Positions 10,501 through 22,282 of a stretch of DNA of 64,000 bases are shown piece after piece (the stretch's first letter is position 1; each line of letters starts with the position of its first letter). This DNA comes from Dolomedes plantarius (lineage: Eukaryota > Arthropoda > Arachnida > Araneae > Dolomedidae). The stretch spans positions 131,561,651-131,625,650 of the forward strand of contig OU015498.1 in NCBI GenBank assembly GCA_907164885.2. Direction: 5' to 3'. The translations under genes were made by a program, and so were the position numbers. The notes below the pieces were generated by a model that was not told where the DNA came from, ran no database searches, and was given only the letters and a program-made list of their open reading frames with translations.

Positions 10501-13380
10501 ATGGATTGTTCTGTTCTCTAGCATGGAGTTTAAAATTGTGTGAGACGGTCCATTTTAGACCGATTTGAATGCCTAAATCGAGGATAGACTAATCCTTTGA
10601 AAACGCTCTGCTGTGAGAATGTAGGCAACGGAAGTATCTCTCTCAAATACTTCGGTTGATACAATTCGAGGTAGTACAGTCGAGTAAAACAAAATGCTGT
10701 ACTGACATTCGAAAAAGATCATGTTTTGATAGTGTATTAATGAGAAAGAGTTCATAAAATGAGAAATTTATCTGCTTTCAGCGCTCTTCTGTAATTGCAA
10801 TATATTTTTAGGAGAGAGAGAATGCAACATCATAAAGTGCATTCACTAAATAGAATTGAACATTAAAACTCTAAGGACAATTTAATGATAACAGATATCT
10901 GAAACTTCTTTGTTGTTTGTTAATATTCTTATTTCAAATCCATGCACCCTATCCAGTTTGATAAGTGTTAGAATATAACATAAGGTTACATATAAATTCT
11001 GACAGTATTATGATAAAGTAGAGATGAACTTTTCAGTAAAATGAACTGCCATACTGACCTCGTGAATATTTTACTCATTGAAGAGTCATTGGATCACACT
11101 GAAAGATCGATTGTTGGCCAGAAGGTGTAATCAACGAGCCCGCGTGTCTGGAAAGTCTGCGCCGCCTACCAACTACTTTTAATTCTGAGTAAAAATCGTG
11201 ATAGGCTAGAGTCATTATATTAGAGCCCAAAGGAAATGTATAATTTCGACCGGAAATTAGGGGCTACCCAGTTTCAGCGGCTCTGTCTCTTAGACGGGGG
11301 TGATTGTTACATTCACTACTGTAGATCTCGACATCGCCAAGTCTTGTAATCGATAAGCACTCCTGTTTAGAGAATATCAGATATCAGTTTCAATCTCCCA
11401 AACCCCTTTTCTTTTTTAAACAGCGTGAAAATTTCGAATGACGAACGCATAAGTTGTTACTGGGTGCACCGAAACTTTCTTTTTACAGGGAACTCTTCGG
11501 TTGTTATGTCACAACCACACAAAGTCCACATACTACGAGATATACACAAAGTGTATATTCTCGTAGATGCTAACAAGAATTCGAGGTTTTAGCAGTACAC
11601 ATGCAATTCTAAAGCTAACAGAATTTTAATTATGCATCAAAATACTTTATGCTGCAAAAAAGTTTTGCAAATGTTTATATCAACCTTAACCCCTAATATA
11701 CTCTTTTTTTAAAAATACTCTGTCAACCGAAGATATACTTGTCCTGTCAGCTGGATTACCATGTTACAGAAACCTTCAGTAAAAGACAGGAAGCTGGAAT
11801 CGATATATGACCGTAAATGTAGAAAACACTTATATCGAAAAAAAAATCTAAGGGTAGATAATAGTATACAGTGGCATTTCGCACATCAGACAGGCAATAA
11901 AACATTTATTTGGTGCCCATTAACATTCGAAAGGGAAAAAAATATCATCGAAACAATAATTATAAAAGCGTGGTCCATGTATGTCTTCTCCGACAGTCCC
12001 CGTCATAAACCACACAGACACACGACCACATAACACTCCTGCGGTCACATTAAATTCATCATAATCATCCCAAAACTTTCGCCGCCATCTTATTTTGGGG
12101 GCATTAAACAACTTCTCTAACGACATATATGAGTACCACTTAACCCATAATGACTGTTTTGAGACGATTCGCCAGTTTTCGTCTATCTATGGGGGGTCCG
12201 TTTATTTGTTTTACCTTTTTTCTTACTGTTTTCGACTTCTGGGGAAATACAGTCGTGGGAAAAAACACACCGAAACGTGTTTTGAAGACAGTTGTTTCTT
12301 TCTTTGTGGGAAATGCAGTAATTCCGTGCTTAAAAAAATTAAAAGGAAATTATTCAGCTCAGTTTGCATCGATTGAAATAAACATTTTTAACACAATCTA
12401 TAGTCACAGTGCCACAATTCAACAACACCGTTATTCATTAATCTTTTATTCTCGGCATCTTTGATGGATGGACTGTTATTTTCATAGGACTACGATAAGT
12501 AAATAAAGAATTTCTTGGAATTAAAGTTCGCTATGTAAACTGAATTCTCTTAAACATTCGTCGTTGTTTATTCTGAGAAAAGTTAATTTCTCACAGTCTT
12601 AGAATGCTTTACAGGGCCACCCAGCCATCAATTCTTAAGCAGAAAAAAAAAGCTAACAAGCGCATAATGTCGGTTACGAAAATTTGATTGAGGAATTTCG
12701 ATATTCAGGGCTTTTTGTTGTTGTGATTAAGATATTCCCAACTCCAGCCTATTTCTAAGAATTGCATTAAAAGGGAGCTCTTGAATGATGTTCATTTAAG
12801 ATCATGTTATGACTATTCAACTTCCAACTGGGATGTAGATGTAGATGTAGAGAAGTGTATGCTGTGGGTTTGCTTGAAAAAGTTAATGAGGCTTTAAACT
12901 TTATATCTCATTAAATGGTAAGTCGATAGCAAGAATAAACAACCGACAGGAAACAATAGACGTAACAACCATCTTTTTTTATTCGCTTTTTAGGAAGTTA
13001 ATGCAGCTTCCCGTTCCCAAAACAACGTGATTGTCTAAAATGTAAACTAAACTTATCAAAGTTTAAGTAAAATACCAGTGTATTGTAATGTTGGCAAAAT
13101 AAACATTTAAAAATACTTTGTCGGTACACAAGTATTCGAAAAAAATTAATTACTTCATAATATATTGATTTTTTTAAAACTTTTCAAGAGCAATTTTTTA
13201 TACTAATTTAGACTTTAAATTTAATTTAAATTTATCTCTTACTGGATGTCATACTGACGTAAAGGTGCTCATTTTCCATAATATAGAGGCACTGGTGTAG
13301 AATGTTGACTATTTTTGTTGTGAAGAATATCTCTAGTATTTATCAAAAGCCAGCCTTTTACAAAATGCCCCATGCGTATT
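10501..13380. other. long non-coding stretch
   Basis: No recognised gene or element boundary. Open frames at 11761-12033 and 12095-12464 overlap in several frames and lack domain signatures. A short imperfect palindrome lies at 11533-11566 and a GATGTA triplicate at about 12834-12850. Confidence 0.45.
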
Positions 13381-13394
13381 AATGTCCTTTTGAT

Positions 13395-14115
13395 TTCTTC
13401 CAAATTTCTCAGAATTGTTAACTGAAGTGTTTGTCCCTGAACTGTGTTTTTGAAACTACCAATATTTTCTAAATTTATAGATCATGAAATGAAGTAAAAA
13501 GATGCAAAAACGTAAAAAAATAACACAAAAAAAATTATTGTTGTTGTTATTATTATTTATGACTTCTGATTCGTACAAAAAAATTCAATGCACAGTTATA
13601 TTTGTATTTATATTGTGAATTTATATGAAAACAATTTAAGGTTTTTAAGGGGACAAGGGACCTTCAACCTCGATTTTCTAAAAATTTTCAATATTTTACT
13701 CTCATATACAAAATGACAATAATAAACATTCTTTTCTACTACGTTGAAGACACTTAGGATCCACACATAAATAATTTGGTGAAGAAGACCTGCTTTTCAA
13801 ATAATTCTTCATAAATGTTAGAATTTTCATTTTAAACTAATGCTATATGCGAGTTACTTTTCTTCTGATTTCTTCCAAATTTCTCAGGATTGTTAATTGA
13901 AGTGTTTTCCACAAACCTGTGCCTCTTTCTTTGAAACCACAAATATTTTTCAAATTTATAAACCATGAAATAAAGCAAAAAACATAAAAGAAAACAAGAA
14001 GCAGATTAGAAAATAATTATTTATGGCTTTAGATTCATACAAAAAAAAAATCATTGCACAATTATGTTTTTATATGTACGGTAAACTTATATTAAAAATT
14101 TAAGGTTTTCAAATA
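13395..14115. repeat. diverged direct repeat, about 250 bp per copy
   Basis: The segment starting GATTTCTTCCAAATTTCTCAG at about 13391 recurs at about 13867, and both copies run to AATTTAAGGTTTT (about 13645 and 14113). They differ by many substitutions and small indels. The first copy lies outside the left end of element K2 and the second inside it. Confidence 0.75.
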
Positions 14116-14316
14116 ATTTGGAATGAACATGGAGCATTTTGAATAATATATATACTAGAAAACTTTGAAAAACTTTTTGAGAACCTCTGCCAAAAAATCC
14201 TTATTTTGAATTCTAAGGGTTTTCAATGTATTAAAAAAGAATACAAATTATTCCTTTTTTTTGTATATAAAGTTAAAAATTGAAAAAAAAATCAACGATG
14301 GAGGTACCTTGTCCCC
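13649..14316. mobile_element. TTAA-flanked element K2, non-autonomous
   Basis: Left end TTAA|GGGGACAAGGGACCTTC at 13645/13649. The inverted right end reads GGGGACAAGGTACCTCCATC and is followed by TAAA (14317-14320), one change from TTAA. No coding capacity. The termini resemble K3, which begins immediately after this TAAA, and more distantly K1 and K4. Confidence 0.7.
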
Positions 14317-14320
14317 TAAA

Positions 14321-15865
14321 GGCGACAATGGACCATGAAAAACTTTTTTTTTTATTTATCAACCAATTGCTATGAAATTTTGTATACTTATACAGTGTTG
14401 TTTAGAGATGAAAAGGCTAAATTTTAAAAAAAAATCAGAATGTAATTAATTAAGATATTAATTAAAATCAGCTTGTTAATTACTCTATTTAAAAATGCAC
14501 CATACGCATCAATTTGTGTCTCAGATATCTAATTTTCTTTCTTGAGCTAGCTTTATATAGTTATAATAAAAGTTAGTAGCAATATTTGATTTACAGTTAT
14601 ATTTATAAAAATTAGAAAATAAATCGATAAAAATAGGTCATTTTATGCAAAATTTTATCAAAAATTCTTTTTTGGCTGAAAAAGTTTTAAAGTGTTTTAA
14701 AATACTATAATGAATTTATTACTAAGTTTTATTCTAACATATATAAATAATCCTCTTATGAAATTTTATGAAAATCTATATATATAAAACGCGTAGGTAT
14801 GCGGCACAAAAATCAACGATATTTCTACACTCCGAATGGCAACGGCTGCAACTTCCAGGTGTAAACATTAGCGACCGTCCGCAATTTGCAACCGCGTGTC
14901 AACATGGATTTACGGAAAGCTCGAAAGCGAGCTGCACGATCAGTCTCAAGGAAGGGAACAGTCTCAAGAAAGAAAGAGAAGAAGAAATAATTCATTAAGA
15001 GAGAGAATAAATGATCGCGAGGTTAGTCTCCACTGTCGCCGGCACAGCAACCGAGAGCCAGTAATAGTTAATTTTGTACACTTTTTTCAGTACTTGCTGA
15101 AATTTTACTCCATTTTATAAGTGAAGAAATTGTTCCCAACAATTTATAATTTGATATGATTAAGTGTAGATATCTGAATTGTGATCAATAGTACATACAG
15201 ATAGTGATGTAATCCACACTACATTTTAGTACTTGCTGAATTTTTACTCCATTTTTTTACGTGAAACAAATTTTCCCCAATAATTTCTTATTTGATGTAA
15301 TGATAAAGTGTAGATATCTTAATTTTGAAAAATAGTACATACAGACAGGGATGTCATTTTTAAAATCATGGGTGTTGGGTTTCCCAGTCTTATCTTTAAC
15401 TCTGTTCTGAAGTAATGAAATTTCGCATTGTTTAATCACCGTGTTTTAGAATCAGCCTTATAGAGAATACCCCTTAACAACATATATTTGTGATGACAGG
15501 TAATGGTAACCTTCCTTACATGTGTTACTTCCAGTTGAGTTGTTTTGCAAAAGAAAATATAAAACTAAAAGCGACCATGCTGGTCGCCCAGCGGCTAGTT
15601 CAAGAAAAATTATGACGCATGGAATATTTTGAACTTACCAAACGACATGAAAACTTGTTTTGAGAAAATAGCATTTAAAGTTTTAATTTAACGGAACATT
15701 TCCATTGTTTACGTTTGAAAACATACTTATAACTCGGTTAATAATGATCGGATCAACATACATTTTTTAACATTTTAAAGCTGATGAGTTGCAGAATCAT
15801 TTTCTGAAAGAAAAAAAAATCGTTTTGGGGACATATTTTTGTCAATCTGAAGATCCATTGTCGGC
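14321..15865. mobile_element. TTAA-flanked element K3, split by a Helitron
   Basis: Left end GGCGACAATGGACCATG at 14321. The inverted right end GCCGACAATGGATCTTC is flanked by TTAA at 15866-15869. Without the Helitron at 14775-15598 the element is about 721 bp, close to K4 (729 bp). No transposase frame survives. Its left flank is the same four-base site that ends K2, so the two elements share a junction. Confidence 0.7.
14775..15598 (+). mobile_element. Helitron, non-autonomous, 824 bp
   Basis: The 5' end is TCTATATATATAAAACGCG and the 3' end is GCGGCTAG, with a hairpin GCGACCA-TGC-TGGTCGC at 15571-15587 eleven bases upstream of the terminal CTAG- hallmarks of Helitrons (5' TC, 3' hairpin then CTRR). 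It sits exactly between A (14774) and T (15599), the Helitron insertion preference, and makes no target duplication. Around 14899-15000 a basic open stretch (RKARKRAARSVSRKG) may be a trace of the replicase N-terminus, but no Rep or helicase motif is seen. Confidence 0.85.
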
Positions 15866-15869
15866 TTAA

Positions 15870-17416
15870 ACCATAAAATATGGATCCTAAAAACTTCTCT
15901 TTTCTTAAAGATTTTTCAATTGGATAAGGGCGAGAACATCTTCTGTTTAGATTCAGCAGGTCACGTCACCGCCGTGTCCGCGCCGCACCTCCGACAGACG
16001 TCCGCGTCAAGTCTTCTCTGTGCGAATATGGTCCTAAGCTTGACATCTCAGATTCTACGAATTAATCTTTTTTTAAAAAAAAAAATATTGTGTTAATGAT
16101 ATATGTAGCCTAAGAAAAGAAAAAATGTACTCAATTTTAGTATTCTTTTCCAAAAAACTTTTAATCATAGAATCGCGAAAATTCATCAAAATCACAAAAT
16201 AAAGTTTTAATGATTATTTTAGCATTCTCGTTTCCTTACCGAGAAACTAGGGATAGAGCTAAGAAAACAATATTCAAATCTGTCATGGAACTTTTTCAAT
16301 TGTTCATCAATCTTTGGAGTTAAAAAATTATTTTTAGTTCGGGAGTACAAAAAAAATAAATAAATAAAGAATTTCGACGGGAACTAAAACGAAAGGTTTA
16401 ATTGAAGACAGGCAACACTTCAATCTTTCCAGGGCGGAAATGACAAAACAGAAATTACTGGCATTATCCCTAATGGTCATTTTCCTTACCCGCCCATGAA
16501 GAGCTATCTACTCCTCGGCGGAGCATAAAAAAAGGGAGACAAATTTAGTAACTGTGAACGCTCGAGAAAGAAGACAATCTTATTCTGCACTCTTTTTTTT
16601 TTATCTCATGCTACTGCAGTTTCTTATACATTCTATCACAGTTTCACTTAATTAGCAAATAAGGGAATGTTACGCATTAGAGCGTATATTAAAAGTTCTA
16701 ACAGGAGAAATTACAAAAATGGTTAAATGAACTCTGTATAATTGATCTGATTAGAGCAAAGGGAAAAAGGGTATCGCACTCTGATGACAATTATTTCATT
16801 TCCATTAGAGTGTGACAGTGAGATGAGTGGTTTAGATATAATTTTTGACACATAATAAAATATATGGGTTTTGATCTGTAGGGACACCGCATAGCACCTC
16901 ACGTATTTCTCTTGTGAAACCCGGTGTAGGGTTTTGTTTTTGTATTTGTTTTGGAGGGGGAGGGATACGATTGTCTTAGTTTGCAAAAACTGTTTCTTTT
17001 CAAGTCTATTTAAAAGAAACAATTTTATCAATCAAAATCATTCAAATCAAAGTGTCTTTGAATCAAAGTTTCTTATCAACAATTTTATCATTAAAATCAA
17101 AAAGTCTATTAAAGCTTTGTATTTGTTTTGGACGGGAAGGGCTACTATTGCCTTAGCTTGCAGAAATTGTTTCTTTTAAAGTCTATTTACCAGTTGTCCT
17201 CTTGTGCTGTTCCTCTGACAGTCTATGACTGTTACGAAATGCTAGTATGGCTGCTCTTTAGTCATCTGAATCCTGTAAATGCTTAGTCTTGTCCAGTTTT
17301 GCCCCATATTTAACGTTCTCATTAGTTTAGTTGATTTAGTTTTCCCTGTGTTCAAGTTCCTGATTTGCTCCCATATGATACCAGTGGGCTGCCCACTCTT
17401 TTATTGTCAGGTATTC
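15870..17416. other. intergenic with a diverged local duplication
   Basis: A short CpG-rich patch lies at about 15960-16025. A block of about 70 bp starting TTTGTATTTGTTTTGGA occurs at about 16938-17010 and again at 17117-17190, both followed by GTCTATTTA. No gene supported. Confidence 0.5.
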
Positions 17417-17428
17417 TTCACACCTTTA

Positions 17429-17609
17429 GCCGGATGATGGTCGAATGGCTAGGCCGCTGGACTTCGGTACCAGAGTCTGTGGGTTCGGGTCCCACTCTTG
17501 GTATAGACATTTGTAGCCGTTCGGAATCGACTTTAAGCCGTATAAGTCTCGGTCAAATTAGCCCGCGTGTAGCAAAAAATTGACCGTAGCGCTGCAAACT
17601 AAACCAAAC
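17429..17609 (+). mobile_element. tRNA-headed SINE (family III)
   Basis: A tRNA-like head starts at about 17431: an A-box-like GGTCGAATGGCTAGG, then CTGGACTTCGGTACCAG where an anticodon arm would be, then a perfect T-arm GTGGG-TTCGGGT-CCCAC that includes the B box. The tail AGCCCGCGTGTAGCAAAAAATTGACCGTAGCGC recurs alone at 36.82 kb. Approximate target repeats CTTCACACCTTTAGC and CTTCACACATTTGCC flank it. Confidence 0.75.
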
Positions 17610-19027
17610 CTTCACACATTTGCCTTTCTTTGAGATGAAACGGTAACCTGATACTTACCTTGCCTTACTTCAGGACAAGGCATTACTTGGATGATGGATA
17701 CATCAGCTACAAAGTAGATCTGAGGGTGCCTAAATACTATTGGTGGAGAAATTCGCATTTTCTGACTCGCTCTGAAAAGTGATTCTAAAAGACCCCTTAC
17801 CTATCTGGAATACAGAATGACAATACAGTTGCATCTAAGGCTTAAAGTTTTTCTAAATTGAGAAAACTGGTGCATAACCATAAAGAAATTTTTATGAGAT
17901 AAACCATTGTAAAATTAAAATGTATACAAACATAAATGCAGTATTTTTTATTGGGAAAAATATGTCTTTGTGTTTGACACAACCTCTCTAGAGAAAATAC
18001 ACGGTTTTCGGCGTCGGCAATTCTGTGAAGCATCTCTTTAGAAAAACATTTTAGAAAAATATGCCTTTTGTGGGTTGAAGACAAAAGCGTCGACAAAAAC
18101 TATCGATTGGATTGGTTGTTAGGTTTTTATCATATTTCAATATAGTAACACAGAGCAATTAAATGACGTTCTTTGTTGAATGATAAAGAAGACATTAAAT
18201 TGTTCATAAGTGTGACTTTATATTCTAATCAACATTAAATTGCAATAAAATCACAAATGTACAAGGATCACTTTTGTGAAATTAAAAACGTCTGAACAGT
18301 GGTTTAACTTCTAGTGCACTACGCTCATGTACATTTTTCTGTCATTCAATACGTTCTATGACCGTAATGGGATTGAACCCTTCAAGTTTGACGTCTGGGT
18401 CCAACATTCTACCCTCTGAACTAACATGTGATGTCGATGATCTTCACTATATTTTATACCACTAAAAAGTAAGATAGAACTCAAGTTTTGATCGAAATAT
18501 TTTCTGCTCCCCCCATCCCCCCTCCCCTGGATACTACTTTAAACTACTTCACCCTATCGATGTGAGTCATGGTGATTTTTTATTCTTATTTTGAATTGCT
18601 TTCGTGATCTCTGTATGTTTATATAACTACAGAATTTTACAGAACGATGAAAATTTGAAAAAATATATGTTTGCATTGCAAATATAAAATACCGTTTACA
18701 GATTACAAAACTATTGTAACTGTGCAGTTTTATCTTTACTGTGTGACGATATGAGACTCCAAACGAATGAAGAGCTGCAGTCAACAATTGGCAGCAACAC
18801 ATTTAAGAACTACTTGAAATCAGTGTTCGTACGATCAAGAACAAAACTCGTTACGTTTAGCATTGCTTTACTAGTCCAAACAATATTATTTTCATAAGCT
18901 TCAGTCAGATGTTGTTAATTTTATATTTACTATAGTATATAAAATACTTCATTGCAGTCTTATTTAGTTTCAAGTTTCTAGTATACTACTGGTATAAATA
19001 TGACGCGTTACCAACTCAGCTATAAGG
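17610..19027. other. intergenic, tRNA-like remnant near 18.4 kb
   Basis: No gene supported. See the separate entry for the tRNA-like segment at 18358-18430. Confidence 0.45.
18358..18430 (-). other. tRNA-like pol III promoter remnant
   Basis: On the minus strand, TTAGTTCAGAGGGTAGAATG resembles an A box and GAAGGGTTCAATCCCA a B box at roughly tRNA spacing. The anticodon stem does not pair properly and no acceptor stem is evident, so this is probably a SINE head or tRNA pseudogene. Confidence 0.35.
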
Positions 19028-19450
19028 CTGCTGTGTACAAACCCTATTAGGTTCGCTCACCTCAATGTTAACCTACGGAGAAAATGTGTTTACTATTTAC
19101 AGCTACATTAATGCTGATAATCCAATAAAAATGGTATTTTCAGATAGCCTGAACTTTTCTGCACCTTGCAACAGGTTTCATTTTATAAATTTCGTCCACC
19201 AAAGGAATTTATGAACGTTTAAAAACACATTATACCAAATTCCCCCCCCCCCGAATAATTTAAATTTTAAAATATTATTTGCATTTTTAAAAAAAACGAA
19301 AAATGCCCCAAAGTGTAAATTTTTTTTTCTCTGTCACAATGTACAAATTTTAAAAAAATCTCTAAATCCAAGTTGGCAATCCTTCGTCAAATTTTCCCCA
19401 TAGGTTAACACTGAGTTGAGCAAATCCATTAGGGTTAGTACACAGAAGCC
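19028..19450. repeat. inverted repeat pair, 60-70 bp arms
   Basis: The arm at about 19028-19090, read on the minus strand, matches the arm at about 19383-19450 on the plus strand over TTTTCTCCGTAGGTTAACAT ... TACACAGCAGCCTTA at roughly 80%. The spacer is about 290 bp. It is probably a decayed fold-back element. The left arm also contains an A-box-like TAGCTGAGTTGGTAACGCG. Confidence 0.55.
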
Positions 19451-19559
19451 TTAACTGAATCAAAGTTATTTTTAGCTATTACACAGAAAAGCCAATTTTC
19501 TGTTTAGTCAAGAGGTTCGTATCGAACTTTTAAAGATCTTTTAAGGGTAGATTTTCCTA

Positions 19560-20085
19560 AAACTTGTTGCATCTGAATAAAGACTTCTCAACTCTCTCAG
19601 TAGGTGTCACTGTATACGGCCGAATGGGGCGAATTCACGTATACCAGCGAGTCTAAGAGATGCGAACTAACATTTGATCGTAACCTTGCCCGAGAATAGC
19701 ATCTTGCTCAATTTATCCTCATAGAGAACCGCGAGTAGAAGGTGTAGTATCGTGCCACAACAAGTGGAGGGTGTGTCGTCCTGGCAGGATGGCGGTCATT
19801 ATGGCTTCCGGTGCCTCTGCTGTGCTGAAGCACACCGTTTCTAGCGCGCCTCTCCACTCTTCACGCATCAGCACGCCACGACCATCCTTTTCCTGGCTGA
19901 CGACGACCTCTCTGCGATCCGAATAAGACGTAGAGATGCAAAAATGGTGAAGGCGGATTCTTTTGAGCCATAGGGTGGGGAAAACAGTTCTGCAAAACAG
20001 GGAAAATCTCCGCCCAATATAATTTCGAAGGGAGATAAATGATATTCTGTTGTCAGAATGATTTATCTCCCCTTTTACGGTGGAC
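19560..20085. other. GC-rich island, possible exon or promoter
   Basis: In contrast to the AT-rich surroundings this segment is GC-rich and CpG-containing. On the plus strand an ATG at 19789 with a good context (GCAGGATGG) opens a 45-codon frame (to 19926) rich in Ala, Ser, Thr and Arg with one acidic residue at the end, like a mitochondrial presequence. On the minus strand a frame is open for about 120 codons (about 20083-19723) and a plausible splice acceptor TTTTCCCTGTTTTGCAG occurs near 20000. Neither frame is recognised, so strand and nature are unresolved. Confidence 0.3.
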
Positions 20086-20599
20086 TTTTAACAAAAAGAA
20101 ATTTTTAAACTTATTGTTAGTATTTCGGTAAATTTCAATTTAAGGTATCTGGGAGTTATGTTTAAATCGAAGTCTTATGTGCACATTAAAAAAGAAGTTG
20201 GTATCTTTCAGTTAGTCTGCGACTAAATATTTTTCATATGAGTATAAAATTCAACGAACAATGTGAAGAGAGATACACACAATGCATAATCTGGTAGACT
20301 TCTTAAGACGACGAGATTTATAGTAGAAATACCGAATGTAAATTTAGAAGCATCGAGTATATGAGATACAACTTATTGTGTCCATTGTAATGTTAGTATA
20401 AATGAATATGTATCAACATTTTAAATAGGGATATCCGAGTTCCAGCGTGAGCTTCTAGCTCTTGGCAACTGTTTCTGGGTGATAGGATCTGATAACTTGC
20501 AAACGAAATCATATGGTATAATGATAAATGTTCAGAGAAAATTCGTGATAGAGTAGTAAGCAAAACCTAATTCGACCACCAAGATCGCCAATGTACATT

Positions 20600-21780
20600 G
20601 CTTCCTTTCCCCAAAAACCAAAAAGACCGGAGGAGAAGAAAGGAATTTCTCATGCGATAAATAAGGGAACATCAGGTCATGAGGTCTGATATGGACGCAT
20701 AGGCTGATACAAAGGTTCGAATGACATCTGAAAAAGATATGAATGGACGACTTGAAATATAGGTGTTAAACAGAATATTGAAAAACGGTATATAAGTGGG
20801 CTTATAGTTTCGTCAATAAGAAGTTTGGACATCAGGAGAATAACCATAATTCTACGGGATATAGCAACATGTGGAGATATTTGAATCGTTTTATCTGTTA
20901 AAATCGCTTCCAATTCCAGGGGTGATGAAAGGGGACAATATCAAGATACGAACCATCGCTTAAGAAGATCTCATGATGGTTTAATAATCTTAAGATCTGG
21001 TGACTGTGGACATCACAGGAAATAATGTCTGACTTAATAGTCGTGCTCATGGAACTATCCTATGAGGAAGAAGCTAGGGGAAATAATGTGTGTACATTGC
21101 ATATTATCTTGTAGAATGTCCTGATACGTCTTGGTTGTAACAACTAAACAAATAATGAGCGGACGTATTGCCTTAAATCAGCAGACCTCACGTTAATGAA
21201 TTTGAGGGCATATTAGATATTTAAATCTAAACTGTCGGGTGACGGACTTCTGCTGGATGTCTCCTCACATATACACGGCCAGGGAGAGGCAATAAATGAC
21301 GATTCGTCGACTCAAACGACAGCTTGACAGCCGTAGAGCCTCCATTGCTGATCCTCTCTTTACTTATCAATGCCTTTTGGGCATTAATGGCTGTAATGAA
21401 TCAGAAAAGTAGCATTCCCGAGGAACTGTCCAGATTGTTATCGTATCTTTCTATAAACATTTACTTGTGCTGTGGATCATAGGTTTCTCTTTCAGATGGC
21501 GTCATTGCTCGCCAGTCCCTGTGTTTCATCTTCTTTACTCATTTAACCTTACTTGTGGAGGTAGCGAAATAGCCTTTCTCAATTTTATCATGATTTTCAA
21601 AACAGTTCTTCTTGAAATACTCACGATTTCCGAAGTTTCACAAAACACGATGATCGTTGGACGTGCTCGCATAAATTATGTCTTTCTGAAAATCCCAAAG
21701 GTCCGGCATTTCAACGATCACCATTCGATCGTCGGAACAATAAATCTTTCCCAAAGCTAAAAACGCATTCTATGGATAAC
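20600..21780 (-). pseudogene. decayed Tc1/mariner transposase
   Basis: Minus-strand translation in shifting frames gives the blocks of a DDE transposase in order: VDESSF near 21315 (first Asp), GRVYVRRHPAEVRHPTV at about 21278-21228, and PQSPDLKIIKPS followed by DLLKRW at about 21007-20950 (third catalytic block). Frameshifts lie between blocks and stops are frequent. No clear terminal repeats were found, so the outer limits are approximate. Confidence 0.65.
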
Positions 21781-21904
21781 GTACACTCTCACTCTCCATC
21801 TAGTTAACTACTCGCGAACTGGTGATATATCTCTTTCGGTTTACATCCTTCATACCCAGGTTTAGTGCCTCATCTGTAATAGGTATCTTCATTATTTCTT
21901 GTAT

Positions 21905-22268
21905 TGTTGTTGTTGTTGTTGTTGCTTATGCCCCTTGACCGACAGTAACATCAGATCAAGTCCCGAAGGCTATGGGCGATGAAGGTGCGACTCCTGTTTT
22001 GCATTAGCACCACAAGGGTCGGAGTCCGACTTGGCTAAATGACCGGTCCCGTAATTTTGAACCGAGTCAAGTGACGAGACCGGAACACTTGACCCCGCAC
22101 CTCCAGAGGTAAATTTGAGAACATGGAGGACGTTGTAGCCACGCCCTAATTTTACGTGGCCCGGCCACCATTAGTGAACACGGCGGTAGATTTGCAGCGA
22201 CGAGCATCGAACCAGGGAAGTTCAGATCACTGGCCCGCTGTTCTTGCCAACTGGGCTACTGCACCCTT
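21905..22268 (-). mobile_element. tRNA-headed SINE (family II) with 14-bp TSD
   Basis: A perfect 14-bp duplication ATTATTTCTTGTAT flanks it (21891-21904 and 22269-22282). Reading on the minus strand, the head has an A-box-like TAGCCCAGTTGGCAAGAAC and a B-box-like GGTTCGATGCT, and the element ends in a (CAA)n tail. A diverged plus-strand relative is at 54.87-55.2 kb, matching over TCACTAATGGTGGCCGGG and the CTCAAATTTACC region. Confidence 0.9.
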
Positions 22269-22282
22269 ATTATTTCTTGTAT

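Noticed and set aside
18358..18430. Functional tRNA gene
   Set aside because: A- and B-box-like words are present, but the anticodon arm does not fold and no acceptor stem pairs.
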